From contig NC_063015.1 of NCBI RefSeq assembly GCF_020509005.1, positions 4,650,001-4,714,000 on the forward strand: a DNA stretch of 64,000 bases, in the 5' to 3' direction. The stretch is from Fulvia fulva. Lineage: Eukaryota; Ascomycota; Dothideomycetes; Mycosphaerellales; Mycosphaerellaceae. This document shows positions 33,301 to 43,389 of the stretch, piece by piece (within the stretch, counting starts at the first letter, position 1; each line of letters begins with the position of its first letter). The translations under genes were made by a program, and so were the position numbers. The notes beneath the pieces are model-generated. The model made no database searches. It worked only from the letters and a program-made list of their open reading frames with translations, and had not been told where the DNA came from.

Positions 33301-34524
33301 TAGTGGTGAATCTAGCTGTAGCTCCTTCCGGATGCTGGAGCGCTCGCCAGCGCCGAAGTCGAATGATTGCGCACGAGGCTCGACGACTTGAGGTGCTTCC
33401 AAGTCTTTCGTAAAGTCCGGACTTGCGAGCGTTGGAAGTAGCTTGCCACGACTGGGTTTTGCGTTCAAGCCCACCGTGCTGGAAAGTGGTGATATAATAT
33501 CGAGATTGTCTCTACTGCGAGCAAAATCCAGCTTGGGTAACGTGGGTGGAGCCATTGCACTTTGATTGCCCTCCCCCGGTCTTGCTGCCATCGTCATGCG
33601 TTTTCGCCAGTCGGAAGAGACTACTTCATCCTGCGCCTTCCTTGGATTGAGCGAAGCCATGGTCATCCGCTTCCTCAGATGAGATGAATTCTTTTTAGGG
33701 GGTGAGACTTCGAGGTCTTCATGGCGTTCGTTGTCTCCCACTTCCATGGCCAGTTTCGAGATGATGCTCGGCTCTGGCGACGCGGCACCGTTCGTGATGC
33801 GGAGAGTCCCGGTCTGATAAGCTCCTCCGTGGTAGGAAGTCCGCTCAGGTGGCGTGGACAGTCGTTCCGGCGATGCGGTGCGAAATCGTCGTTTGTCCAA
33901 GTCGGGAAACCAGCTGTCCTTGCGGTCCACAGAGGACGATTTGCTTAGAGTAGGATCTGATGGCTTGCGAAGAGGATCTGTGTAGCTACCGCTGCGGGTA
34001 GCGAGGCCTGGTGGGATAGAAGATCGTGTCCGGTCTTTCGGTATAGAGGTGTAGGCAAGCTCCTCAATCGGTGGCAGCTGAGGTGCCTGAGTGGGCTTGT
34101 CCTCCTTCACCGGCAGCAACGCTCTGTGTAAAGCCACCAACTCCTCCGCTGTGGCGCTCTTCCTCAACTCTTGCAGCAGCTCAACAGCCCTCTCCACGTC
34201 TACCCGCTCGATCTTGGACTCAATGGTGTTGACGATGCTGTTGACCGATGCCGTGGATGCCTTTGAATCGAGTGTCTTGTGCAGATATGGAGACGATGCA
34301 GTGGTCGTCAAGTTGTGGGAGCCATCGCCTCTTTCTGCCGAATGGTCGCTGTCGTGCCGGAGCAGAAGCTGCCTTTGTCGTGTAACCAATTGCTGATGTG
34401 TGAGCTGTTGGATCGATTGTCGATTCGGACTCTTGAGGTTCATATCGTCGAGTTCGTCGGGGTGGCCATTACTTCGCTTCTCCAGACGTGCAGGTCTGTT
34501 GCTGCGAAAGCCGATGGAAGGCAT
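30394..34524 (-). CDS. Large disordered hypothetical protein, 1376 aa
   Basis: I do not recognise this single-exon protein. Apart from a predicted helix near residues 105-135 (VERAVELLQELRKSATAEEL) and basic helices near residue 1050 (SPKEQRANEAKQAALDKL), it is Ser/Pro/Arg/Thr-rich and predicted to be disordered. The motif RKRMTMA occurs twice about 25 residues apart. Near the C-terminus two units align: PDMHRADSAFGGNMTSATF and PDVQRSDTAFSTSSGATTV. Many SxxS and RxxS sites suggest a phosphorylated scaffold, which is inference. ATG 34524 is the first in frame; the frame is open to 34572 without another ATG. The uninterrupted length of 1377 codons is itself strong evidence of coding. Confidence 0.85.
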   Translation of the reverse strand: MPSIGFRSNRPARLEKRSNGHPDELDDMNLKSPNRQSIQQLTHQQLVTRQRQLLLRHDSDHSAERGDGSHNLTTTASSPYLHKTLDSKASTASVNSIVNTIESKIERVDVERAVELLQELRKSATAEELVALHRALLPVKEDKPTQAPQLPPIEELAYTSIPKDRTRSSIPPGLATRSGSYTDPLRKPSDPTLSKSSSVDRKDSWFPDLDKRRFRTASPERLSTPPERTSYHGGAYQTGTLRITNGAASPEPSIISKLAMEVGDNERHEDLEVSPPKKNSSHLRKRMTMASLNPRKAQDEVVSSDWRKRMTMAARPGEGNQSAMAPPTLPKLDFARSRDNLDIISPLSSTVGLNAKPSRGKLLPTLASPDFTKDLEAPQVVEPRAQSFDFGAGERSSIRKELQLDSPLQRRSFQHIPKESTEDAPRFQRRWDHRASHLSSEYTTDCEITRSPYEDKRGLLDFATRLSTVCDEDEEEEEDEGVSGDRNPHADTLSKLTGGDQTFPSEPEVGIARSSDEVDPNAESPCARRATVIRKVESSYCSDVSQAALPLPHISTCQRGRTTLTTQSDTICPREPRLPSIEPTECSVATEDVSTQKHNEPQPEIDDLLPVDRPSEAQSEATMSPAPQDSNKRSPLSLFRPRGSRSKSFTVLNVQKGPASAEDISRSSTFQSSDDSRPPLNHKKSKKLQKAMPDSVRHHRKKTMENIKASQAVQPESSDASNEQSSDPDGFIGCQPKNESAEEFNESTSLFSRKRGNSFGRRSKSIASIPTISAPISRRPSAELTNANQSQANELFVPRKRDLPVSAHSDYASVARALTSYPPDGSPEAPRTAAAARRQHKRYYSMHRASSDGATITEGSPRPGLPVSPDTAKSPDIARDASTTDIAAPETPHKQTEAVMVSSPVAVGSNASVEDRFPGWEGKPATNIASQSPSYLQPLHIPRSRNNSVPALPELPADIAAKVAKADEMVAKKLKNSPRSSPIASARSSIDHNDGKKLNSAKKRISPKEQRANEAKQAALDKLTASYDRKFDEQKADLSVKELTPKKPSGHATRWSIDGSIKLPHPEEQPVPASPTHDSKHPGWPGWEKQSSLWRERREAMAEPVTFEQSMSELAQTVPAFDSDSPSIVVSRYITPLTAENVHNAGNAAKTDSSPTNDYAQEYSDLIVNDQENTPPKPDMHRADSAFGGNMTSATFVTVQPSYDERPAKPDVQRSDTAFSTSSGATTVTTISTASWAGSAKSTATSSSVSWQLRHERTKSGHFKAFRPTDAAQAERSRALSVARRSAYLSSTESLGHLRNESLGLPKERADLPSLRNSKKGSSESVLDRYSGGLGHGAFGGSAGTRSSAERRDGKCGMGEQFGLDLSDVPMFLRRV

Positions 34525-37140
34525 TATGTGTATGCGTGTAGTGGGTATCGATCTGTCGGGTGTCAGTCGCACAGCTTTTCGAGACGGTGCCTTGCATATC
34601 GTACAACAAATGAATGTGGATTGATTAGGTACGATTAGCCAATATCATTAGACGCTCATCATGGCCGGTACTCAAGCAGCAGATGCAGCTTGTAGAGCAA
34701 CAGGTAGTGGGAAGAGGTCGCTCTCTGGTCTTCTCCGTCGTCCAGCAGAAGGCCGTCTGCAGCTGTTCGGTGCAAGCAGAGTGGTACGCAGATGTTTGGT
34801 TAGCAGGTTTCACATGTATCCGTTGCTCCAAGCCACCAAGAGGGTACATGTGAGAAACAGCTGCGGTTGTAACAGTGGCCGGAAAGCTTATCCACCAGGC
34901 AACGGACACCAATGATGCAGTATCTTCTCGTCGTGCTAGATGATTCGTACAAAAGAATGTATGTGTTAGTAGCGAGCAAGAGTGCGTCTCCAAGAACAGC
35001 ACAAGCACAGTCAATGCGGTCGTAGGCTGCTCTATAACGTGATCGCGGGAGATGAGGGCATCGATGCGGGAAACCGATAAACAGAGCGGAGCCACCAGGA
35101 TGGGCGTGTTTCAACAACACCGCGACAGCCACCTCCAGTCCCGAACGGGCAATCAACTCTTGCGTGCAGCGTGCTGGACAAGGGTTCTGGAGCGACTGAC
35201 CACTTGTGAAGCCAGGAAGGAGCCGCGCTGCTGATTGATTTTTCTGCTGTGGGGAAAGTGCTGGGTGGCTGGTGGCTGGTTGGCTGGTAGACGTGCTAGT
35301 CTTTCTTTTCCGCGGTGCTCCGCCGCGTGTGCTGCATCTTTACTTCCAACTGCACGGGGCTCTCAACACGATGGCTGCCATCTCCGGCACATGTTCTTCA
35401 TCACACGCTATCATCACTTCACCCGGCGTCTGCAACGGGCGTCGATGGCGCTGTCGTTGCGCCATTTGATGCGGTTGCCATGACACAAGAAGCCGCAAAG
35501 TCTCGCTGTTTCCGCTTCGAGCTGCCGACGCCACACATCATCATGACCGCAAGGGCAAGGGCAAGTGCTACTGAACGACATCTGCGGAGGAAAGTGTGAG
35601 CACACACTCAGCACAGCCTAGGATACAACTACAACTCCGACAATTTGATCGCTTTGCATGTTGGTCCACAAACGACACGCTCGGAGTTCAGCCTCAAAAC
35701 AAGGGCGACGGACCGGACCAGTTAGTAGGATTTGTTGTTGTTGAACAACGTTCAAAACTTAGACAGGGCCTCCGCACCGACTTTGTTGCAGCTCGTGCGT
35801 CAGGCATCGTCCCTGCTGCGCCTCTCATCTGCCAACTTCACACAACTTCACAGCAAGAAATGGCCATAACGGCGGTGTGGCGTTCCAACATTATACAGGA
35901 ACCAAATCTCGTTCTTGCTCATCATCCCAGCGACAAGGCCAGAACATACCGAGCACATGCCCCGATCACAATGCCGCACGGGATAAGTACGAAGGACGTC
36001 CTGATCGGTTAATGTACAAAGAATGGCAAAGCCCAATGCGGTCGGCATGGCCTGACGGTCAACATTGGAGGACGGCTGTCTCTTCTCACGATCGGAGACG
36101 CGATACCCATTCAAAGTCCTGGCCTCCACAACGATGCCACGACATATCCAGGCTAAGTCTTGAAGTTTCAAGACAACACAACACAAACTCAGCTCTCAAT
36201 CCAAAGGCGAACATGCGCGCAATCCTAGCGGCCGAACGCGTGTCGCTGCAATGCACGAACGATCAGACCCAACATGATATACTGCTGCGAAAATGTGGCG
36301 CAGTCTTCGCACCGCCCCACCTGCTGATCCTTTCGATCGTCTTATACTGTAACTTCTGCCTCACTCTGGAACGTTAGCACCTGCATTTGTAGATGGAGCT
36401 TGGCAGCGGCTCGTTTTCTGCAGATTACAGAGCATGAGTCGTGGCATTGGGCTCGATAGGTGAGAGCCTTAGCAGGAAGGCGCGAGTCGTCTTGATGTTC
36501 AACCCAAGCGAAGATAGTCGATAAGCCAGTACTAAGCATACAGCAGTGCCCATCGCCACCGCACGTTCGCACTGTCAAAGACACTCTCTATGGCCAAAGC
36601 TTCGAGATGTCCATATCGGACAACACTTGCAGCAGGACGGACGAAGTCAGCATGCGATGCATAGAGCTGGCACCCCGAAGTGCTATCCACATCAGGGCAC
36701 GGTCTTGACAGCAGGTCTTACTACCCGGATCCATCTCCCACGTCTCATTATCGGGGTGCAATGCAGGTTGTACCTCCTACCTCGCGACTTTTCCCGGGGG
36801 GATGAGCAAGTTCGTCAACGCTATCCACGTCAAAACTCCCTCACCGAATCGTATCGCGTGCGTAATTTTGGCCACCACTACGGACACTACAGCATCGGCT
36901 ACATAGTCACATTCTCGAGCCTTATGTCAACACTTTCGCACAAAAAGGTATACCTTACGGATCAGCCGCTTCGTGAAGCAAATCTAGGAGACTTCATCAA
37001 GAGTTTATCATTGCTGCATACATCATGTTGTGAAGCCATTCGCCGCCACAAGACGCATTGTCTATCAAGTCTTACGCCATTGATTGTAAACCATATTCGT
37101 CGTAATCTCATTCAGGCCGATATCTTGTGCTCGCCACAGC
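34525..37140. other. Gene-poor stretch, about 2.6 kb
   Basis: This is the longest apparently gene-free stretch in the window. It contains only overlapping short frames on both strands with no family resemblance, splice pattern or Kozak context that I would defend. The 5' part is upstream of the 1376-aa gene. A non-coding RNA or long regulatory region cannot be excluded. Confidence 0.45.
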
Positions 37141-37992
37141 CTACTGCCAGATCAGGCTCTTTCCTCCGCCGCGCTTAGTCGCTCGACCATTGTCGCCGGC
37201 CTGGCCAGTCGTTGGCGCTTTGCGCTTGGTCCCGGCGACTGATTTGACTGTTCCGGTCTTCTTATCGATGGCCTTGGCCATGCCCTTCTTCTCGACTGTA
37301 GACTTAGGAGGTGCAATGTCCTGGTCATTCGCCTCAGTCTCGATCTCAGTCTCGACTTCGACAGCCTCGGACCCCTTCTCGCCTTCCATTGGACTATCAC
37401 CGCGGACGTCCTCTGAGTTCTTCTTCTCATTATCGGTCCTCTCCTGGTTCTGAGTCTCCTTGGCCTTCTTCCACCTCCGCAGCCACTCCCCAGCTGACAC
37501 TGCCTCCATCTCGGTCCTGTCCGTCAGTCCAAGAACACGACTCCTCTCCCCCTCGAGCCTCTAGTCCATGGTATAACCCTCCACGTAAACCTTCTCGCCA
37601 TACCACACCAGACGCTCCCAGTTCGGCGTTGGGATTCTGAACTTTGGGTGTTCGCACTCGTTGCACTCCCACTTCTCTTCGGTGGTGGGCAGTACCTTTA
37701 GCCCGGTGCACTTGAGGTGGAACCATGCGATTAGGCAAGCAGGATTATCACACTCGACCATATCGCCGTGATCCTCGTCGTCCTCGTCGAACGACTCTCG
37801 ACAGCTGCAATAGGGCATGTCCGGGCAGTACGCGGTCATGTCCTCATTGTCGGTCTCGGCATTCTCCTCATCTGCTCCATCTCCCTCGAAGCTGTCGAGT
37901 GCGCTGTCGGCTTGGCTTGGATCGTGGGAAGGCTCGAGGGAGGAGGTGTTCTTCTTGGCGCTGCTGCTAGTCTTCTTCACAGTTGCCGACAT
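37141..37992 (-). CDS. PHD-finger protein
   Basis: PHD fingers bind histone H3 tails, commonly methylated at K4. The first exon carries an acidic, disordered 50 residues and then a full Cys4-His-Cys3 pattern: YCPDMPYCSCRESF, MVECDNPAC, WFHLKCTGL and WECNEC. Read straight through, the gene stops at 37561 (143 aa). An intron from 37603 to 37517 (GTATGG donor, CTGAC branch, ACAG acceptor) would remove that stop and join the clean downstream frame 37516-37141, giving 254 aa with a Lys/Glu-rich tail containing GTKRKAPTTGQ and ATKRGGGKS. I prefer the spliced form because the tail looks like a nuclear localisation region. A nuclear chromatin-reader role is inferred. Confidence 0.75.
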
Positions 37993-39106
37993 TCTGCTGG
38001 TAGAGTAGGTTGTTGATATTGATTGTTGCAGGTTGTCGGGCTTTTGGTTAATGTGGAAGTGTTAAGAGGGGGTGGTGGTGGTAGTCACTGAGGTATGGTG
38101 TGTGCCTGTTGTTAGTGTTGGAAGAATCGTTGCGTGGCGGGAGAGGTTTTAAAGGGGGACCGCAATCGCAAGGCAGCGCGTTGTGTGTTAGGTGTGGTCA
38201 CAGCGTGGATGTAAACATTGCTCCTGCATCTCGAAGATTCACTCAAGCACTGAAGTCATGTGATGAGGTGAATAAACGGTCATGGGAGCGCAGCGGTAGT
38301 GTACGCCGTTCCCTCGCCCCGGCATAATGCCATTCTCGACAGTCTTGGAGATGGTCAGGACGCAGAGTGCAAATGGTGCCCTAACGACCTCTAACACCAT
38401 GTCTAAACACAATCAATGGTTGTGGGTCCTCCTGTTGTCGCACGCATGAGTTGTCTGACCATCAAGTCCAGGTATGTAGATGAGTATGTAGGATCTTGTG
38501 TTGTGAGAGAAGGCAATGGCTGAAAATATATACTGGGGAAAGTAGATGTGTAACGAAGGATAGGAAGGCAAGACGTAGCGGCCAGGAGGCAAACGCTATA
38601 CCCACGACGAGACTGTACATCTTATAGCTGAGACTACCTGTAACGACCTAGGCTGCATCTGCAGGTCTTAGAATTGAACTTCGCGGAACAATTATCGCTT
38701 TGTTCTTATTTGTTAGATATATTCGATCAATGTCTTGCATATACGTCGCGATCGACCTAGCCTTCGGAAGCCAGAGAGGACGAATGGTTACTTGAAGCAT
38801 TTAAAGCATGCGCCTGACCAATAAGCTGTGTTAGGGGGCTTATCTCATTAGATACTCGTGGGATCTTCCTTGTTATTGGCTGCTCACTGCTGCATAGTCG
38901 TTGCAAAGGGAGCACGTAGGTCCTGCTTCTATCTCTAGGGCAACCTTCGTATCGAAATTGACTAAGCACATGCTCACGGCCGTTCGAGTAGACTAAGATC
39001 GATTCGCAGCAGACTACCGTCGACCCGAGCTCCACTTTTGCGTCGCATCCAGTGTATGGCTGCACTGCGCCATCGCAACCCGTTCTTCCATCCTTAGTCA
39101 TATCTC
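37993..39106. other. Intergenic, about 1.1 kb
   Basis: This gap lies upstream of the PHD gene and downstream of a small minus-strand gene. No supported frame is seen. It is somewhat AT-richer around 38500-38740, with TATATA-type runs. Confidence 0.4.
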
Positions 39107-39430
39107 TCATTTGCCCTCTCGAAGCACCTTTTTCTCTTCTGTGGTCCTGTCGGCCTCTTGACCAGCCTTCAGTGAAGCCTCGAATGCTGCCAAGCCGCCC
39201 TCTGGAACCATCGCTTTGCTTTGGGATTGCACCAGAGCACTTGCAGCATCCAGCTCCTTCTGACTTCTATCATCGCTTGGATCCGGGACCTTCTTGTAGG
39301 TTGGAGAGGCGATCTTTTCCGGCATCCTCTTGGAGTGCACAGCACCACCCTCCTTGTTGGTCGGCTTCGAAATCGAGACTAGAGTCTTGGCCGCGTCGAT
39401 ATCGTCGTTGGTCTGGATCTTGTCGCTCAT
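39107..39430 (-). CDS. Small hypothetical protein, 107 aa
   Basis: The product is not recognised. The start codon has a good CCCACCATG context. The protein is polar and Lys/Asp/Ala-rich (DDIDAAKTLVSISKPTNKEG, SQKELDAASALVQSQSKAM), with no Cys, signal peptide or membrane span. It is probably helical or disordered. A short cytosolic protein is plausible. The case rests on composition and start context only. Confidence 0.5.
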   Translation of the reverse strand: MSDKIQTNDDIDAAKTLVSISKPTNKEGGAVHSKRMPEKIASPTYKKVPDPSDDRSQKELDAASALVQSQSKAMVPEGGLAAFEASLKAGQEADRTTEEKKVLREGK

Positions 39431-40475
39431 GGTGGGCGACGGTGCGATAAGCTTGGATACTTCTGGTGGAGTGGTAGTGATGGTGCGCTTTGCAAACCGC
39501 TGGTCGAGATGACTGAGTGTTGTTGCCGGTGGTGGTAGCTGTGCTCGTTGTCAGTGCTGAAGAAGGGCACGAGTTGAGGTTCTTAAGACCCAAAGATTGC
39601 CACTTACACTCACTACGAACTTGTGTCGTGGGTCACATTGACGTGAAAGTCAGAGCAGACCCTGTTCGTTGACCGTCGCAACATTCACTGAGGCATGTGA
39701 TCGAGGCGCATGGGCAGCCTCTGGGTCCAGAGCGCTTCAGACACCAACAAAAAGCTCCGAACCATCATACTACGTACTATCAGTGCCATAGATTTCGAAT
39801 TATACGCGGAGCATGCGCATGCAGCGAGTATGCTCAGCATCGTGCTTGAGTATAGCCATGGCCTTTCAATTTCGCTGCCAGGATCATGGTGTGAATATAG
39901 AGCGCAAGGTGTTGATGTTACGAAGGGCAGGTAAAGGAAAGGCTTAGTTGTGGAGAGCTAGAACAAACGGCGACGATATCGACTTGTCAATAATATATGC
40001 GACGTTCGCCAATACATCTATGTAACGTGCTACAAACAACGTGAAAACCCCCTCGCTTTGTTCTTCCCTTGTGCATTAAGCGTCTGCATTGTCTTGTATC
40101 TGCATCCCACGCCTCAGCGACAAACAACGGAGATACGCATCAGTTAGCCGAGAACATCACTACACGGGTAGACTTCCAGCAAAGTTGAGTGTGAGACGCA
40201 GCGCTGTCTGTGGTATGATCTCAGGATTGCCATCAAGTCAGATTCACGCGAGATGGCGGGCTCTATCAGGCTTTCATACTGCCGTTGGACCGATCTACTC
40301 CCATACAAGAACTCTCACATGAAACAGAACGACATCAACCACTTTTACCAAGCCCCTCATCCTTATCCCAGCACCACTGATACGTATTCTCGTCCACCAC
40401 AGAGCACAGTCGGTCCCATGCACAATTGTTCTACTCAGTGTCAGCACAGTTCCCGTGCCCCTGAATCTGATCAAC
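39431..40475. other. Intergenic, about 1.05 kb
   Basis: This gap lies between two small minus-strand genes. I see no supported coding frame, repeat or RNA gene. Confidence 0.4.
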
Positions 40476-40791
40476 TCAATCCAAGACTATACTCACTATA
40501 GCACCACCATTCACACCCTTGCATTGATGATGATCGCCGGCGGGATTACCCAAGAGATCCTCATACTCAGCTAAGAAGTACTTGAGGGAGTGTCCGGTCT
40601 CGCAGGCCTGCTTCGTCACATCGTCGCGCTGGAGCTTCGAGTCGAATGTTGTTAGTCTGACAGCGTGAATGGATGGAGGAGGATGGATGTACGTTGTCGC
40701 TTTTGTGGTGGCATTTGCAGCTGCTGTAGAGCGCGCATGATGTGACCAGAGAAACCAGTGGAGCGGTAGTAGTGAGGTAAGGGAGGAGCAT
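40476..40791 (-). CDS. Putative small secreted cysteine-containing protein, 85 aa
   Basis: No simple frame shows this gene; it appears only after splicing. Exon 40791-40693 encodes a hydrophobic N-terminus (MLLPYLTTTAPLVSLVTSCA) followed by LYSSCKCHHKSDN. An intron 40692-40635 (GTACAT donor, CTAAC branch, first AG after the branch) leads to exon 40634-40476: LQRDDVTKQACETG, HSLKYFLAEYED, HHQCKGVNGGAIV. The CxC, later AC and QCKG cysteines and the T-x2-AC spacing resemble families of small secreted, effector-like proteins of plant-associated ascomycetes. Export is inferred from the leader. The function is unknown, and no toxicity or host role is shown by the sequence. Confidence 0.55.
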
Positions 40792-41407
40792 CTTTGGACG
40801 TCGCTTGACAGAAGAGGAGGAAGTCAAGGTGGACCTGCAACCTCCTATAAAGCATAGTCAATGGTCGCTGCGTCCTCTCCATGGTGGCACTATCGTCGCT
40901 GTGCTGATGACTCTACTTGATGTCGCGCATTGTTACCTCTTTAGCACAAGGCTGTCGAACGATTGAGGAAGAACTTCGGTCAAGGCACCAGCGAGGCTCC
41001 GTGATCTTGGGAGCAGTGCCCAGAGGTAGCGAAAGGCCTTGAGTGATTGAGAACTCTCCCTGCTGAGGTTGTTGTGGGTGCTGATGAAGAGTTGACTTCA
41101 AGCCCTCCTCCACATCAGGAGTTTTCTTTTTGCACTTTTGTCGACTGTGGATTCGACTTTGTTGTCTGTGTGGGAGGTGTTCGAAATGGGTGGTATGGCG
41201 GCGTTGTCTTTTTGCTCGGCTGGCGGACTTTTGCCACCAGAGTGAGCTCTCTGGGCATTGCCAGATTGAGATGTTCTTCTGGTGCGAAGGGAATCACCAG
41301 TCTCCTTGCAGTATGTTGCGCGAAAGTTGCACCGGCTCCGCACCTCGAGCACCTCCGGCTTTCTCTTCATGTCTTGCAGGATCATCACCTGCGACAATCA
41401 TAAGCTA
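40792..41407. other. Intergenic, about 615 bp
   Basis: This gap lies between two minus-strand genes. A 99-codon minus-strand frame (41397-41098) is polar and unlike any family I know; I do not call it. Nothing else is seen. Confidence 0.4.
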
Positions 41408-42352
41408 TCACATCCTCGCAGACCTGGTGTCACCATCCACGCTACCTTCGTCCAGTTTTGAGATGAAGCCAAGAACTCGTTTCACCATGTCCTGCACCAC
41501 CTCCTCAGGGTTGCCATTGTAATTGTGACTTGCACCAGCCACGACACCACCATTCTTGTCATCCACACTACCACCACTGGCTTTTACAATATCTATCCAC
41601 GTCTGCACAAGCTTTTGCTTGTCCACCTTTGACGGCACGCTCTCGTCACTTCCACTATACAGGATGAGCAGTGGCGAGCTTGCAGGCAGCTTGCCGAAGG
41701 TGGCCTTGAATCTCTCTGGTGGCAAGTCACTCGAGAAGTAATCGTCCGCACCACTGTGATCAGGCCCAGGCGAGCTCACATCCACCCACCTCTTCGCGGT
41801 GACAGCCAGCCTTCCAAAGATCGGCTTCGTCCATTTGTTCGGCATAGCATCCTTGTCCTGTCCCTCTCTGATCATCTTCAGCGCCAACTGATCCGCCTCA
41901 TGTTTATGTGCCTGCGGCAGCTCATCCTCCAAGGCCTCACGATCACTCACAGGCGCTTGCAGAATCACGCCATCAACCCTCGGCCTCTTCTCCGCGTTCT
42001 TGCCCACAGAGTACTCCATGCAATCCTGACAGCCCGTGCTATGACCCATGATCACAATCTTCCCGCCCGGTCGCTTCTTCTTGATGTAGGCTATGATCTT
42101 GGCCATGTCTTCGGCGTCTGTGCCGATTGACTTGACGCCCCAAGCCATGCCTGCTGAGCCGAGGGAGCAAGTTATGAGAGACCAGGCCTGCGGGAGAGCT
42201 TCCGCGAGGGTGAAGGGGTAGGCCACGGAGCCAAGGGTGTCGAACATGCCGCCGATCCATACTAAGGTGTTGATGTTGGCTGAGCGGACGAGGGGTTTGG
42301 TGGGCTCGAAGGCGCAGAGGTTGGTGGGGATGATGTGGAGGGCTCCGTCCAT
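41408..42352 (-). CDS. DUF1749 alpha/beta hydrolase
   Basis: DUF1749 proteins are alpha/beta-fold serine hydrolases; the family includes SidJ, a fusarinine C esterase. The 314-aa protein has VWIGGMFDTLGSVAYPFTLAE near residue 31-51, the nucleophile elbow GHSTGCQD with S105, a LILYSGSDESVP segment carrying the acid region near residue 230, and GASHNYNG with the expected catalytic His near residue 283. Single exon, ATG 42352; the frame extends a further seven codons upstream without an ATG. No signal peptide, so it is probably cytosolic. No siderophore genes are adjacent, so a siderophore role is not supported by context. Confidence 0.87.
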   Translation of the reverse strand: MDGALHIIPTNLCAFEPTKPLVRSANINTLVWIGGMFDTLGSVAYPFTLAEALPQAWSLITCSLGSAGMAWGVKSIGTDAEDMAKIIAYIKKKRPGGKIVIMGHSTGCQDCMEYSVGKNAEKRPRVDGVILQAPVSDREALEDELPQAHKHEADQLALKMIREGQDKDAMPNKWTKPIFGRLAVTAKRWVDVSSPGPDHSGADDYFSSDLPPERFKATFGKLPASSPLLILYSGSDESVPSKVDKQKLVQTWIDIVKASGGSVDDKNGGVVAGASHNYNGNPEEVVQDMVKRVLGFISKLDEGSVDGDTRSARM

Positions 42353-43389
42353 GTCTTCCACCGCACTCACCACTCACTCGTCGTCTTTCTGTCACCATGA
42401 CCAACATGTCCGACGATACTGTCGCGAGCGTGGTCGTCAGATGATGCATCTGGTCGCTAGAACCGAGGAGGACTACGAGACTCGCCACCGCGATCGCTTG
42501 TGGGCGGCCGCGATGAATCCTTCGAAAGGCCTACTGGCCCTACTTCTCAGGCGATTCGCGTTTAGACCCCTAGAACCTACCTTCGAGCGACATAGTTCTG
42601 GCCGCGAAAGCTCGCAGTCACCTATCGATTTCGTCCACGGACAACACAGATGTAGCCCTTCACAAACTGCAAAAGATGCTCCTTCGGCTGAATCGGCTCA
42701 TAGAGGCTGTGGCACCATCGCCCTGCTCACCGTAGGTTTCGAGGCCACCGGTCATCTGACCGCCAGGGCGAGGCGGACTTTTCAGCCTCACAGAAGCACC
42801 TTGTGCACAACCACAGTCTTGCACAGCGTCATGTCAAACAACCGCGAATCAATCCACGCCTCATCACTGATAACTTTGCTGGCATACGAGATCGCTTTCA
42901 CTCTGGCAAGTGTCGACGTCCACATCAGCAGCTCAGCCATCGACTCGAGCCATAAACGAGAATGCGAGCATTGCAGGGCGTGCTTGGCACCATCGCATGG
43001 AACGAACATCGCCCTTTGTGAAAGACGGCCGCACCGACACACTGGCGCCCTGGCAAGAGCTCATGGTATTGATCGACTTGGCGGTGACCGGCAGTCCACG
43101 AGGCTGTGTGATGCCAGCACGCTCGTTGGCTCAACATGCAATGCTACCCTGCTAGCTGTCTGTTGTAGGAGGAATAGTGCGGAGATGAAATTGATTCGAC
43201 CATCTGGACGGAGTTGTCGACTCATGATCCGTGAACAGTGATTTCGGGTGAGTGATTCGCACATTCGTACTGTAGGCGGTGCTGCAGAAATGCTGTTGCC
43301 TCGCTAAGGGCCAAGGGCAAGTATAAGTACAGCACATTGCCCGTGGCCGTTGAAGTATCCTTCAAGATCAACACACTAGCACCGCCATC
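42353..43389. other. Divergent intergenic region, about 1.04 kb
   Basis: These bases separate the DUF1749 gene (minus) from the peroxygenase gene (plus) and hold both promoters. A long plus-strand open frame crosses the region but shows no sign of being a gene (see rejected items). A possible TATA-like GTATAAGTAC is at 43319-43328, about 65 nt before the peroxygenase ATG. Confidence 0.4.

Noticed and set aside
36546..37178. A 210-codon plus-strand open frame in the gene-poor stretch
   Set aside because: The composition is not protein-like (many scattered His, Arg and Cys), no motif is recognisable, and the start is not in a good context. Length alone is not enough.
42237..43241. A 334-codon open frame on the plus strand
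   Set aside because: Its first part is antisense to the DUF1749 gene and the rest has random-looking composition with no domain, splice signal or start context. It is probably a chance frame.
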